Translations under genes and position numbers: made by a program
The notes under the pieces: generated by a model
What the model was told of the DNA's origin: nothing
The model's database searches: none
The model's input: only the letters and a program-made list of their open reading frames with translations
Part shown: piece by piece, positions 1-7,612 of the stretch
Layout of the letters: each line of letters begins with the position of its first letter
How positions within the stretch are numbered: the first letter of the stretch is position 1
Assembly (NCBI GenBank): GCA_029976025.1
Contig: JARKNX010000155.1
Coordinates: 1-46,757, forward strand
Length of the DNA stretch: 46,757 bases
DNA from: Aggregatilineales bacterium
GTDB lineage: Bacteria; Chloroflexota; Anaerolineae; Aggregatilineales; Ch27
Direction: 5' to 3'

Positions 1-1
1 C

Positions 2-250
2 GGCTGGCTCGGCGCCGACGACCTGCTGCTGACCCAGAAAGTTGCCCCCGGCGGCGGGGAGCGGCTATATTCTATAGGCAGGATTGTCGAAGGCGAGCTG
101 CGCACGCTGCCGTTCTTCCGCCTGATTCCGGGGCAGCCGGATGCGCTGGCGGTGGGAGGGGGGGGCTTCTACCCGGCCCTGGCGCCGGAAGAAAAAGCGG
201 CGCTGCTGGCTCTGTTCGCCAACGAGTCACAGTCGATTGGGGGGCCATGA
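2..250 (+). CDS. C-terminal end of an unidentified protein (5' truncated)
   Basis: An open frame enters from the left edge and runs 82 codons to a TGA at 248-250. It overlaps the ATG of the following esterase in an ATGA arrangement, which is typical of translational coupling inside an operon, so the frame is very probably real. The visible tail is acidic and glycine-rich, with a GRIVEGELRTLPFFRL stretch and a final helix (APEEKAALLALFA). I recognise no family from this fragment and assign no function. The rest of the gene lies outside the window. Confidence 0.6.
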   Translation, partial: GWLGADDLLLTQKVAPGGGERLYSIGRIVEGELRTLPFFRLIPGQPDALAVGGGGFYPALAPEEKAALLALFANESQSIGGP

Positions 251-1263
251 ACAGAAATATAGCCCTGGCGGCGGGTATCGCGGCCGGCGCGGCGACGGCA
301 GCCGGGCTGGCGATTGTCATCGGGCTGGAGGCGCGCGGCGCTTTCCGGCCCAGCCTGCGCGCGCGCCTGCTGTACCGGGTCGTGCGCCACACCTCGGGAT
401 TGCGCGGCGATCCGCCGAAGACCATGGCACTGGCCGACCGGCGGGCGGAGCTGGAGAAGATGATGAGCCGGCTGTCCCCCCGGGCCGGCATCATCACGCA
501 GACGACTGACGCGGGCGGCGTCCCCGCCGAATGGGTGATCCCGCCGAATGCGGCGGAAGGCGCCGTCCTGCTCTACCTGCACGGCGGCGGGTACATCATC
601 GGTTCCCCGGCCACCCACCGCGATCTGGTGAGCCGGATCGCGCAGGCCGGCGGGCTGCGCGCCCTGGTCCCGGACTATCGACTGGCCCCGGAACACCCCT
701 TCCCGGCGGCGGTCGAAGACGCCACCGCCGCCTATCGCTGGCTGCTTCAAAGCGGATTCCCGGCGGAGCAGATCGCCATCGCCGGCGATTCAGCCGGCGG
801 CGGCCTGACTGTGGCGACGCTGGTCAGCCTGCGCGACGCGGGCGTCCCTCTGCCGGCTGCGGCAGTCCTGCTCTCCCCGTGGACCGATCTGGCGCTGACC
901 GGCGTCTCCGTCCTGGCCCGATCTGCCGTCGATCCGATGCTGGATCGGGCGGGGCTGGAGCAGGGCAGCCGCCTGTACCGGGGCGGGGAAGACGCCTATC
1001 ATCCGCTGGTTTCGCCCCTGTATGCCGCCCTGAACGGCCTGCCTCCCCTGCTGATTCAGGTCGGCGGGCGCGAGGTGCTGCTGCACGATTCCACGCGGCT
1101 GGCCGAGCGCGCCCGCGCCGCCGGCGTCGAAGTCACGCTGCAACTGGAGCCGGATATGTGGCATGTCTGGCAGGCGCTGGCCCGCTACATGCCGGAAGGT
1201 CAGGCGGCGATTGACGAGATCGGGCGGTTTATCCGGGCGCGGCTGGCGCAGAGCGCTCCATAA
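247..1263 (+). CDS. Alpha/beta hydrolase, hormone-sensitive-lipase (HSL) type esterase
   Basis: The 338-residue product has the HSL (family IV esterase) signature: the oxyanion motif HGGGY near residue 112, the nucleophile elbow GDSAGGG with Ser about 181, an Asp near 281 (LLHDS) and a His near 306 (MWHVW). Enzymes of this family hydrolyse short acyl esters. A hydrophobic, Ala/Gly-rich N-terminus (residues 5-27) could be a membrane anchor or signal segment, so the enzyme may sit at the membrane with its catalytic domain outside; that is inference. The ATG overlaps the stop of the preceding gene by four bases, suggesting coupled translation. The substrate cannot be predicted. Confidence 0.88.
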   Translation: MNRNIALAAGIAAGAATAAGLAIVIGLEARGAFRPSLRARLLYRVVRHTSGLRGDPPKTMALADRRAELEKMMSRLSPRAGIITQTTDAGGVPAEWVIPPNAAEGAVLLYLHGGGYIIGSPATHRDLVSRIAQAGGLRALVPDYRLAPEHPFPAAVEDATAAYRWLLQSGFPAEQIAIAGDSAGGGLTVATLVSLRDAGVPLPAAAVLLSPWTDLALTGVSVLARSAVDPMLDRAGLEQGSRLYRGGEDAYHPLVSPLYAALNGLPPLLIQVGGREVLLHDSTRLAERARAAGVEVTLQLEPDMWHVWQALARYMPEGQAAIDEIGRFIRARLAQSAP

Positions 1264-1301
1264 GGGGGGCGCCCCTGCCGCATCCCCCGTGGATGATTGG
1301 T

Positions 1302-1307
1302 TATACT
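1302..1307 (+). promoter_or_regulatory. Putative -10 box for the nucleotidyltransferase-like gene
   Basis: TATACT lies 42 bp before the ATG at 1350, just after a small GC hairpin (ggggcgcccc, 1266-1275) behind the esterase stop. No good -35 box is visible, so this is only a candidate. Confidence 0.3.
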
Positions 1308-1349
1308 TTGCGGATATGTTCAGATTGGCCCGAAAGGCAGTAGCTTCAC

Positions 1350-2159
1350 ATGGATCGGCAGACATTTGACCAGTTTACAGCGCGGCTCACCCAGTCTCTG
1401 GCGGCGGATAGCCGGGTGCTCGGCCTGGTCGCCACCGGCTCGATGGCGGCGATTGACTACGAGCCGGACGAGTGGTCCGACCACGATTTCTGGATCATCA
1501 CCGTCCCCGGCGCGCAGGAGCGCTTCCGCGCTCATCACGACTGGCTGCCGGAGCCGGACCAGATCACCCTGATCTACCGCGAAACCGCGCACGGGCTGAA
1601 GGCTCTATACAGCGACGGCCATCTGGTCGAATTCGCCGTATTCGACACGGCTGAAATCTACATGACCCGGGCCAACAGCTATCAGGTCCTGCTGGATCGG
1701 GAGCGTATCGCCGAACGGCTGGCCCAGATTCGCGTCTCCACACTGGAATGGGCGCAGGAAAACACGCAGGACGGGCAGTTCCTGTACGGCCAGTTCCTGA
1801 CCAACCTGCTGGTGGGCGTCGGGCGATATTTCCGGGGGGAGAAGATCAGCGGCCAGAGTTTCGTCAAAGGCGTGGCGGTGCGGAACCTGCTGCCGCTGCT
1901 GGTACGCTACGGCGACCATTACGAAAGTCAGCATGGCATCGAGCCAAAACGCGATCTGCTGGATAATATCGATCCGCAGCGCCGCTTTGAGTTCGCTTTC
2001 CCCGTCATCGGGGCCGAGCTTAACACCCTGCTGCTGGCCGCGACGCCCGCCGCTGCCGCCGGCCTGCTGGACCTGGCCGACCGCGTGCTGCGCGAGCATC
2101 TGCCGGGCTACCCCGACGCGGCGGTGGAGACGGTGCGGCGATTCATCGCCCGCGCCTGA
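1350..2159 (+). CDS. Nucleotidyltransferase-fold protein (aminoglycoside adenylyltransferase-like)
   Basis: The 269-residue product opens with a minimal nucleotidyltransferase signature: GSMA near residue 30, followed by a WSDHDFW segment. This is the GS...DxD metal-binding pattern of the Pol-beta superfamily seen in ANT-type drug adenylyltransferases and relatives. The remainder is helical, as in two-domain members. The family transfers a nucleotide from NTP to a small molecule or protein. The actual substrate is unknown, and drug resistance should not be assumed. The gene stands alone, with its own possible -10 box upstream and a hairpin downstream. Confidence 0.7.
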   Translation: MDRQTFDQFTARLTQSLAADSRVLGLVATGSMAAIDYEPDEWSDHDFWIITVPGAQERFRAHHDWLPEPDQITLIYRETAHGLKALYSDGHLVEFAVFDTAEIYMTRANSYQVLLDRERIAERLAQIRVSTLEWAQENTQDGQFLYGQFLTNLLVGVGRYFRGEKISGQSFVKGVAVRNLLPLLVRYGDHYESQHGIEPKRDLLDNIDPQRRFEFAFPVIGAELNTLLLAATPAAAAGLLDLADRVLREHLPGYPDAAVETVRRFIARA

Positions 2160-2168
2160 TTTCCGCCG

Positions 2169-2192
2169 GAGGGCCTGAGAGAGACAGGCCTC
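2169..2192. terminator. Hairpin after the nucleotidyltransferase-like gene
   Basis: A GAGGGCCTG arm pairs with CAGGCCTC with one bulged G, 10 bp after the stop at 2159. There is no T-run, so termination is uncertain. Confidence 0.35.
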
Positions 2193-2219
2193 GCCCATGC
2201 CCGCCGCCCGCTGCCGCGT

Positions 2220-2225
2220 TACAAT
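2220..2225 (+). promoter_or_regulatory. Putative -10 box for the M24 peptidase
   Basis: TACAAT lies 40 bp before the ATG at 2266. The same TAyAAT element recurs upstream of many genes in this window. No clear -35 is visible. Confidence 0.3.
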
Positions 2226-2265
2226 AGGCAGCCTGTGCCTGCGACACCCCAAAGGATAGCGCCAG

Positions 2266-3495
2266 ATGAAATCTGATATCGATCGCCTGATGGCCGAGCG
2301 CAACCTGGACGCTCTGATTGTCTTCGGCGGGGAGACCCCCAACGCGCACCGCGCCTATCTCACCGGCGGCCACGAGGCCAACGCCACCCTCTTCAAGAAG
2401 CGGGGCGGGCCGGTCGCCATGCTCACGAACTCTATGGAAGTGGAAAACGCCAGGCTGAGCGGCCTGCCGGTCACCACCTATAACGAGCTGAACCTCCACG
2501 AGCTATGGGCGCAGTACGCCGAAGACCCCGACATGCTCACGGTGAAGTCCTACGAGCGTTACTTCGCCCATTTCGGCATCGTGGCGGGCCGCGTCGGCGT
2601 GTACGGCTTCGGCAATCTCGGCGGGAGCTGGGAGACGCTTAAGCTGCTCAGCCAGCACTTCCCGGCGCTCGAATTCGTGGGCGAGAGTCAGGACACGCTC
2701 TTCGATGCGGCGGTCGCCACCAAAGACGCCGACGAGATCAGGCTCCTGAAGGACGTAGGGCGCCGGACCAATCTGGTCATGCAGTCCGTGTGGGACTTCA
2801 TCGCCGCGCACCGCGCCGAAGGCAACCGCGTCGTCAAGCTGAACGGCGAGCCGCTCACCATCGGCGATGTCAAGCGCTTCGCCCGCGGCAAGCTGATGGA
2901 ATACGATCTGGAGGACCCGGAGGGCATGATCTTCGCCCAGGGGCGCGACGGCGGCTTCCCCCACAGCCACGGCGAAGATTCCGAGCCGCTGGAGACGGGC
3001 CGGGCGATCGTGTTCGATTTCTTCCCCCGCGATATGCGCACCGGCTACTACCACGACATGACCCGCACCTGGAGCATCGGCCACGCCACGCCCGAAGTGC
3101 AGAAAGCCTACGACGAAGTCATGACGGCTTTTAACGCCGCGATAGCCGGGATTAAGGTCGGCGAGCGCACCAAAAAGCTCCAGGAGGCCGTGCTGGACGT
3201 GCTGGAAGAATTCGGCCACCCCACCAGCCGCAGCGAGCCGGGCACGACTGTCGGCTACACGCACAGCCTGGGGCACGGCCTGGGACTGGCCATCCACGAG
3301 CGCCCCAGCATCACCCATATGCGCGACAAAGACGCGATCGAGATCGGCGCGGTGTTCACTATCGAGCCGGGCGTATACTACCCCGACCGGGGTTTCGGCA
3401 TCCGCATCGAGGATACCGTCACCATCGCTGAGGACGGGACGGTGGAGAACCTGACGCCGATGCACAAGGAGTTGATCCTGCCGCTCAGGGGATAG
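2266..3495 (+). CDS. M24-family metallopeptidase (Xaa-Pro peptidase/creatinase-like)
   Basis: The 409-residue product has a creatinase-like N-terminal half and a pita-bread C-terminal half. All five expected metal ligands are visible: Asp251 (VFDFF), Asp264 (YHDMTR), His337 (LGHGLG), Glu367 (IEPGVY) and Glu382 (RIEDT). Members with this set bind two metal ions and usually remove an N-terminal residue ahead of proline. The protein lacks a signal peptide and should be cytosolic. It is one of two M24 genes here; the other is at 29404-30510 and is clearly diverged. The exact substrate (dipeptide or longer peptide) cannot be settled. Confidence 0.87.
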   Translation: MKSDIDRLMAERNLDALIVFGGETPNAHRAYLTGGHEANATLFKKRGGPVAMLTNSMEVENARLSGLPVTTYNELNLHELWAQYAEDPDMLTVKSYERYFAHFGIVAGRVGVYGFGNLGGSWETLKLLSQHFPALEFVGESQDTLFDAAVATKDADEIRLLKDVGRRTNLVMQSVWDFIAAHRAEGNRVVKLNGEPLTIGDVKRFARGKLMEYDLEDPEGMIFAQGRDGGFPHSHGEDSEPLETGRAIVFDFFPRDMRTGYYHDMTRTWSIGHATPEVQKAYDEVMTAFNAAIAGIKVGERTKKLQEAVLDVLEEFGHPTSRSEPGTTVGYTHSLGHGLGLAIHERPSITHMRDKDAIEIGAVFTIEPGVYYPDRGFGIRIEDTVTIAEDGTVENLTPMHKELILPLRG

Positions 3496-3513
3496 TTGTA
3501 TACAGGCAAGGGG

Positions 3514-3535
3514 CGGGCGTTCAATTGAACGCCCG
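3514..3535. repeat. 22-bp perfect palindrome, REP-like or bidirectional terminator
   Basis: The core GGGCGTTCAATTGAACGCCC is perfectly self-complementary and extends one base on each side. It lies 19 bp after the M24 stop, between two convergent genes, so it could stop transcription from either side. It resembles the short mobile palindromes that recur in many bacterial genomes. Confidence 0.6.
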
Positions 3536-3635
3536 TACAGGATCGTGGCCAGTCAGGCCGGCCAGGACAACCCCCATCTTCGGTCTTCCCGCCGGGATGA
3601 GGGAGGCAAGCAAGACGCGCGCGGGCCGGGGCGGC

Positions 3636-4619
3636 CTACCCCGGATACCAGATGATGCGCGGGTCGTCCGCCGCGCGGCGATATTCCCACGCCGCCTCCA
3701 CCATCTGCACCAGGTCATATTCCGGGCGCCAGCCCAGGATGAATTTGGCCTTGGTGTTGTCCAGCCAGGTGGAGTAGTACGGCGTGCGGATCGGGATGGG
3801 CGTCAGGTTGCGCGTCTGGGCCAGGTATTCGCCCAGATCGCCGTAATCGACCGGCTCATTCATGCAGATGTTAAAGGTCTCCTGCCGGGCGCCGGGATGG
3901 TCGAGCGCGATCAGGATGGCGCTGACCAGGTCCTCCACATGCACGAAATTGCGCTTGACCGGCCTGCCGTCCGGGTCCAGCATCACCGGGACGCCGCCGG
4001 TCCGGATGTACTCATCGGCCTGTTCCGGGCCAACCAGATCGCGCCAGCGCGGCCCGCCGAAAACATCTTCGCCGAAAGAAAGCTGGTACTTGAAGTCATC
4101 CTTCTCCATGATCCACGGCGCGCGCAGGCAGCAGCCGTTGAGATCGTACTGGATGTAGTACTGCTCCAGCATGACCTCTTCCAGCACTTTGGAGAGGGCG
4201 TAACACCCATCGTAGGGCATGTGCTTCTGTTCTTCGGTCACCGGCAGGCGGCGCGGGTAGACGAAGTGCCCGACCGCGTTATCGCCGCCGAGCAGGATGA
4301 ACTGCTCGAAGGTCGGACTGGTGCGGCAGGTCTCCAGCAGCCAGAACAGGCCCTTGACCGAGACATCCATGACCAGCTCCGGCGTCTCCTTCACTGTGGC
4401 GAGGTGAACCACGTGCGTGACATCCTCCAGCGCCGCCTCCACCACGCTGCGATCGGAAATCGAGCCGGCCACAACCTCCAGCCGGTCGCCCGGCTCCAGC
4501 TTGCGGTTGTGCACCAGGGCGCGCACCACGCAGTCGCCGAAGGCCGGATCGGCCAGAAGCCGCCGCAGGAGGACCCCGCCAACCTTGCCGGTCGCGCCAG
4601 TCACCAGAATACGCCTCAT
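3636..4619 (-). CDS. NAD-dependent epimerase/dehydratase (extended SDR)
   Basis: The 327-residue product begins MRRILVTGATG, with the Rossmann dinucleotide motif TGATGKVG at residues 7-14. It contains YALSK, a YxxxK-type active-site motif typical of extended short-chain dehydrogenases such as sugar epimerases and dehydratases. The C-terminal part (KFILGWRPEYDLVQMVEAAW) matches the end of this family. The ATG at 4619 is chosen because the Rossmann motif would normally begin at residue 1-10; the frame stays open upstream but that part looks non-coding. The gene is transcribed divergently from tsaD. The substrate, probably a nucleotide sugar, is not known. Confidence 0.85.
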   Translation of the reverse strand: MRRILVTGATGKVGGVLLRRLLADPAFGDCVVRALVHNRKLEPGDRLEVVAGSISDRSVVEAALEDVTHVVHLATVKETPELVMDVSVKGLFWLLETCRTSPTFEQFILLGGDNAVGHFVYPRRLPVTEEQKHMPYDGCYALSKVLEEVMLEQYYIQYDLNGCCLRAPWIMEKDDFKYQLSFGEDVFGGPRWRDLVGPEQADEYIRTGGVPVMLDPDGRPVKRNFVHVEDLVSAILIALDHPGARQETFNICMNEPVDYGDLGEYLAQTRNLTPIPIRTPYYSTWLDNTKAKFILGWRPEYDLVQMVEAAWEYRRAADDPRIIWYPG

Positions 4620-4668
4620 TGATATGCTCCCTTCCCCGTCATTGCCGTCGCCTGTGCTCCCTACGATG

Positions 4669-4674
4669 ATTATA
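4669..4674 (-). promoter_or_regulatory. Putative -10 box (TATAAT) for the epimerase
   Basis: A consensus TATAAT on the minus strand lies about 50 bp before the epimerase ATG at 4619. No convincing -35 is visible. Confidence 0.45.
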
Positions 4675-4762
4675 CGGGCTTTTGCCGGCAGGGGGTGTTC
4701 GAGAATCGGGGAGCAGGCTGCGGAGGAATCGGTTCGCCGCTGCCCGCGCCCGCCAGAGGCGG

Positions 4763-4768
4763 TATAAT
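4763..4768 (+). promoter_or_regulatory. Putative -10 box (TATAAT) for tsaD
   Basis: A consensus TATAAT on the plus strand lies 71 bp before the tsaD ATG. It forms a divergent promoter region with the epimerase box at 4669-4674. Confidence 0.45.
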
Positions 4769-4839
4769 CCCATGCCATCCAGCAGGGAGGCAGAGCGCCC
4801 TGCCTTACGCGCCGCGCACGCCAGGAGCCAGATACCGGC

Positions 4840-5898
4840 ATGACCCTCATCCTGGGCATCGAGACCAGTTGTGACGAAACCGCCGCCGCTGTCGTCCGCG
4901 ACGGGCGGACCATCCTCTCCAGCGTCGTCGCCTCGCAGATTGCGCTGCACGCGCCCTACGGCGGCGTGTTCCCGGAGGTCGCCTCCCGCGCCCATGTGGA
5001 GGTGATCGCCGCCGTGGTGCGCCAGGCCGTCGAGGAGGCCGGCGTCTCTTACGATCAGGTCAGCGCGGTAGCAGTCACGCGCGGCCCGGGGCTGGCCGGC
5101 AGCCTGCTGGTGGGGGTCAACTTCGCCAAAGGGCTGGCCTACGCCCGGAATCTGCCGCTGGTGGGGATCAATCATCTGGAGGGGCACATCTATTCGCTGT
5201 GGCTGACGGAAGCCGCGCATAAGATCGCCTTCCCCGCAATCGCCCTGATCGTCTCCGGCGGGCATTCGGAGCTGGTGCTGATGAGCGGGCACGGCCAGTA
5301 TGTGCACCTGGGCGGCACGCAGGACGACGCGGCGGGCGAGGCTTTCGACAAGGTCGCCCGCCTGCTGAACCTGGGCTACCCCGGCGGGCCAGCCATCCAG
5401 AAGGCGGCGGAAAATGGCAACCCGCGCGCCTATTCGTTCGCCCGCGCCCGCACTGACGGCCCCTTCGACTTCAGCTTCAGCGGCCTCAAGACCGCCGTCA
5501 TGCGGGAGGCGACTGTCCAGCCGGCGGGGAGCGGGCCGCGCCGGCGCGGCGAGGAGCGCGACGCCCCGCTCAAGCCGACGGTGCGCGTGACTGATCTGGC
5601 GGCCAGCTTCCAGAAGGCGCTCGTCGATGCGCTGGTGGAGAAGACTGTCCGGGCGGCGCAGGCTTACGGCGCGGCGGCTGTCCTGCTCACCGGCGGGGTC
5701 AGCGCCAACCGCGCCCTGCGGGAGACGCTCCAGCAGGAGGCGGGTCTGCCCGTGTACTACCCGCCGTTGAGCCTGTGCACCGACAACGCAGCCATGATCG
5801 CGGCGGCGGGCTGCTATCGCTTCGAGCGCGGCCAGCGCGACGGCCTGGACATGGATGTGCAGCCGATGTGGCCGATCATCAGCCTGACGACAGGGTGA
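4840..5898 (+). CDS. tsaD: tRNA N6-threonylcarbamoyladenosine transferase TsaD (Kae1/YgjD)
   Basis: The 352-residue product starts MTLILGIETSCDETAAA, the hallmark of TsaD. It carries the metal-binding HLEGH motif (His112 and His116) and the SGGHSE and GEAFDK nucleotide-binding segments. With TsaB, TsaC and TsaE it installs the universal t6A37 modification on ANN-decoding tRNAs in the cytosol. A basic insert (about residues 228-246, GPRRRGEERD) is longer than in typical members. The last 49 bp before the final GG-stop are repeated exactly at 6662-6710, beyond a toxin-antitoxin pair. The present C-terminus (SLTTG) therefore probably arose when that cassette entered, replacing an older and slightly longer tail. 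Confidence 0.95.
   Translation: MTLILGIETSCDETAAAVVRDGRTILSSVVASQIALHAPYGGVFPEVASRAHVEVIAAVVRQAVEEAGVSYDQVSAVAVTRGPGLAGSLLVGVNFAKGLAYARNLPLVGINHLEGHIYSLWLTEAAHKIAFPAIALIVSGGHSELVLMSGHGQYVHLGGTQDDAAGEAFDKVARLLNLGYPGGPAIQKAAENGNPRAYSFARARTDGPFDFSFSGLKTAVMREATVQPAGSGPRRRGEERDAPLKPTVRVTDLAASFQKALVDALVEKTVRAAQAYGAAAVLLTGGVSANRALRETLQQEAGLPVYYPPLSLCTDNAAMIAAAGCYRFERGQRDGLDMDVQPMWPIISLTTG
5843..5891 (+). repeat. 49-bp direct repeat, copy 1 (tsaD 3' end)
   Basis: These bases encode the tsaD C-terminus from GLDMDVQP to SLTT. They recur without a mismatch at 6662-6710. The offset is 819 bp, a multiple of three, so both copies are in the same reading frame. Confidence 0.95.
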
Positions 5899-5912
5899 CG
5901 TCGCGACTGTGG

Positions 5913-5918
5913 TATAGT
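5913..5918 (+). promoter_or_regulatory. Putative -10 box of the toxin-antitoxin pair
   Basis: TATAGT lies about 37 bp before the DUF433 ATG. It sits inside the segment bounded by the 49-bp repeats, so the cassette may carry its own promoter. No -35 is evident. Confidence 0.35.
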
Positions 5919-5954
5919 AAGAGAAATGCCGCAAGAGGTTGATGAGAGATCGCC

Positions 5955-6299
5955 ATGGATAGCCCAACAGTATCCGTGCCGCTGCGGATCGATGAAGACG
6001 GGTCTATGCGGGTCAGCGATACCAGAGTCACGCTGGACACCATCATTGCCTGCCATCAGCAGGGAGACAGCCCGGAAGATATTCACCGCGGTTTTCCAAC
6101 TGTCCCGCTGGCAGATATATACGCTCTGATTGCCTACTATCTGGCAAATCGCGCCACACTGGATGCCTATCTGAAACAGCGCGATCAGGAAGCCGGCCGT
6201 GTACAGCAGATGTTGGAGTCGGAATATCCCCCCGGGATAACCCGTGCCGAATTGTTGGCGCGCCTTGACTCAGTCGACTGCGCCCAGAGCGGGGAATAG
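5955..6299 (+). CDS. DUF433-family antitoxin-like protein
   Basis: The 114-residue product matches the DUF433 pattern: an early RVSDTRVTLDTII stretch, then a helix-turn-helix-like region (SPEDIHRGFPTVPLADIY) and a YYLANR helix. DUF433 proteins are predicted VapB-like antitoxins usually paired with DUF5615 PIN-like toxins, as here. The C-terminal third would be the toxin-binding tail. Its stop (TAG, 6297-6299) abuts the ATG of the next gene, so the two are probably co-translated. The pair looks less G+C-rich than its neighbours and lies between two copies of the tsaD 3' end, both consistent with acquisition by transfer. Confidence 0.85.
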   Translation: MDSPTVSVPLRIDEDGSMRVSDTRVTLDTIIACHQQGDSPEDIHRGFPTVPLADIYALIAYYLANRATLDAYLKQRDQEAGRVQQMLESEYPPGITRAELLARLDSVDCAQSGE

Positions 6300-6650
6300 A
6301 TGCGGTTTGCAGCAGATGAGAATTTCGATGGCCGCATTCTGGAAGGTCTGCGAGCGCGACACCCAGACTTCGATGTGGTGCGCATCCAGGACACTGAGAT
6401 GGCCCAGGCCCCTGATCCGGAATTGTTGGGCTGGGCGGCGCGAGAAGGCAGGATACTGCTCACCCACGATCTAAGCACAATACCCGGTCATTTCTATAAT
6501 CGTATCCGCGCAGGTCTACCGGTTCCGGGCGTGATCGAAGTGCCGCGCAAGATGCCAATCGGGCAAGTCGTCCACGACCTCGAACTCATCATTACCGCCG
6601 GTACATCCGACGACTTCCAGGGAAAGATTTTCTACCTTCCTATACGATAA
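6300..6650 (+). CDS. DUF5615 PIN-like toxin
   Basis: The 116-residue product begins MRFAADENFDGRI and contains LLTHDLS near residue 58. These conserved acidic positions (D6, E7 and the Asp of THD) are typical of DUF5615, a PIN-like family of predicted Mg-dependent RNases. Its ATG directly follows the antitoxin stop, giving the antitoxin-toxin order of VapBC-like modules. The likely role is a growth-arresting or stabilising RNase neutralised by the DUF433 partner; this is family-based inference. Eleven bp after its stop the second copy of the tsaD end begins, so this gene closes the inserted segment. Confidence 0.86.
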   Translation: MRFAADENFDGRILEGLRARHPDFDVVRIQDTEMAQAPDPELLGWAAREGRILLTHDLSTIPGHFYNRIRAGLPVPGVIEVPRKMPIGQVVHDLELIITAGTSDDFQGKIFYLPIR

Positions 6651-6661
6651 CCTCTGAAAAA

Positions 6662-6710
6662 GCCTGGACATGGATGTGCAGCCGATGTGGCCGATCATCA
6701 GCCTGACGAC
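6662..6710 (+). repeat. 49-bp direct repeat, copy 2 (relic tsaD tail)
   Basis: This is an exact copy of 5843-5891 with no tsaD body in front of it. Read in the tsaD frame it continues past SLTT for 11 more codons (AVAAKEQSDAR) to a TGA at 6745-6747. That stop overlaps the start of the acetyltransferase gene (ATG 6737). This is what one expects if this copy marks the original tsaD end. Confidence 0.93.
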
Positions 6711-6736
6711 GGCAGTTGCAGCGAAAGAGCAGAGCG

Positions 6737-7600
6737 ATGCACGTTGAGACATTCTCTACCGCAGTTGCCTTTCTGGAAGCGGCGCAGTCCGCGCTGGAGG
6801 CCAATGATCTCGTCAACAGCCTGCCGCTGGGCATCGCGCTGCGCCTGAAGAGCGGCAGCCTCATCCCGACCCAGGCCCCGTTTCTGGGAATCGTCAGGGC
6901 CGATGATGGCGCGGTGCTGGCAGCCGGCCTGATGACGCCTCCTTACAACCTTCTGATCGCCGAAATTGGGGCCGAATCCGATGCAGCGGCGCTGGCACTG
7001 CTCGGACAGGCGCTGCGGGAAGGCGGCTGGCCTGTGCCCGGCGTGAACGGCCCGCGCCCCCGGGCCGACCGCTTCGCCGCGCAGTGGACGGCGGATACCG
7101 GCCAGCCGCATCAGGTCGTCACCAACCTGCGCCTGTACCGGCTGACGGCGGTGCGCGCCTTCGGGGAGGCCGGCGGTCGGCTGCGACCGGCAACGGAAGC
7201 AGATATCCCCCTGCTGGCAGTATGGAGTGAGGCTTTCCATCTGGAGGCCACCCCCCACTCTCCATCGCCGGATGCTGTCGAGGCAACCCGCCAGCGCGTC
7301 GCCGCCGGGGAGTTGTATATATGGGAGGACGGCGGGCGCGCCGTATCCTGCGCAGCCAGTTCCCGTCCGACGCGAAGCGCGATCACAGTCAGCCTGGTCT
7401 ACACGCCGCCTGCGCAGCGCAGGCGAGGCTACGCGACTTCATGTGTGGCCGCCCTCAGCCAGCGCCTGCTGGATCAGGGCTATCCCTGCTGCGTGCTGTT
7501 CACCAACCTGGCTAACCCGACTTCTAATCACATCTATCAGGAGATCGGGTACGAGCCGATCTGCGACTTCGTCGGATATAAGTTCGAGACGGGGGCGTAG
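6737..7600 (+). CDS. GNAT-family N-acetyltransferase
   Basis: The product has 287 residues. Its C-terminal half is a GNAT domain with the acetyl-CoA motif A sequence VYTPPAQRRRGYATS (Q/RxxGxA type), followed by a typical ANPTSNHIYQEIGY ending. The N-terminal half looks like a second, degenerate GNAT-like unit, as in several two-domain members. ATG 6737 is preferred over a TTG at 6716, because the latter lies only a few bases after the relic tsaD repeat. In the inferred older arrangement the ATG overlapped the tsaD stop, so the gene was probably once coupled to tsaD. The acetyl acceptor is unknown. Confidence 0.82.
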   Translation: MHVETFSTAVAFLEAAQSALEANDLVNSLPLGIALRLKSGSLIPTQAPFLGIVRADDGAVLAAGLMTPPYNLLIAEIGAESDAAALALLGQALREGGWPVPGVNGPRPRADRFAAQWTADTGQPHQVVTNLRLYRLTAVRAFGEAGGRLRPATEADIPLLAVWSEAFHLEATPHSPSPDAVEATRQRVAAGELYIWEDGGRAVSCAASSRPTRSAITVSLVYTPPAQRRRGYATSCVAALSQRLLDQGYPCCVLFTNLANPTSNHIYQEIGYEPICDFVGYKFETGA

Positions 7601-7612
7601 GCGGCCCCGCCG

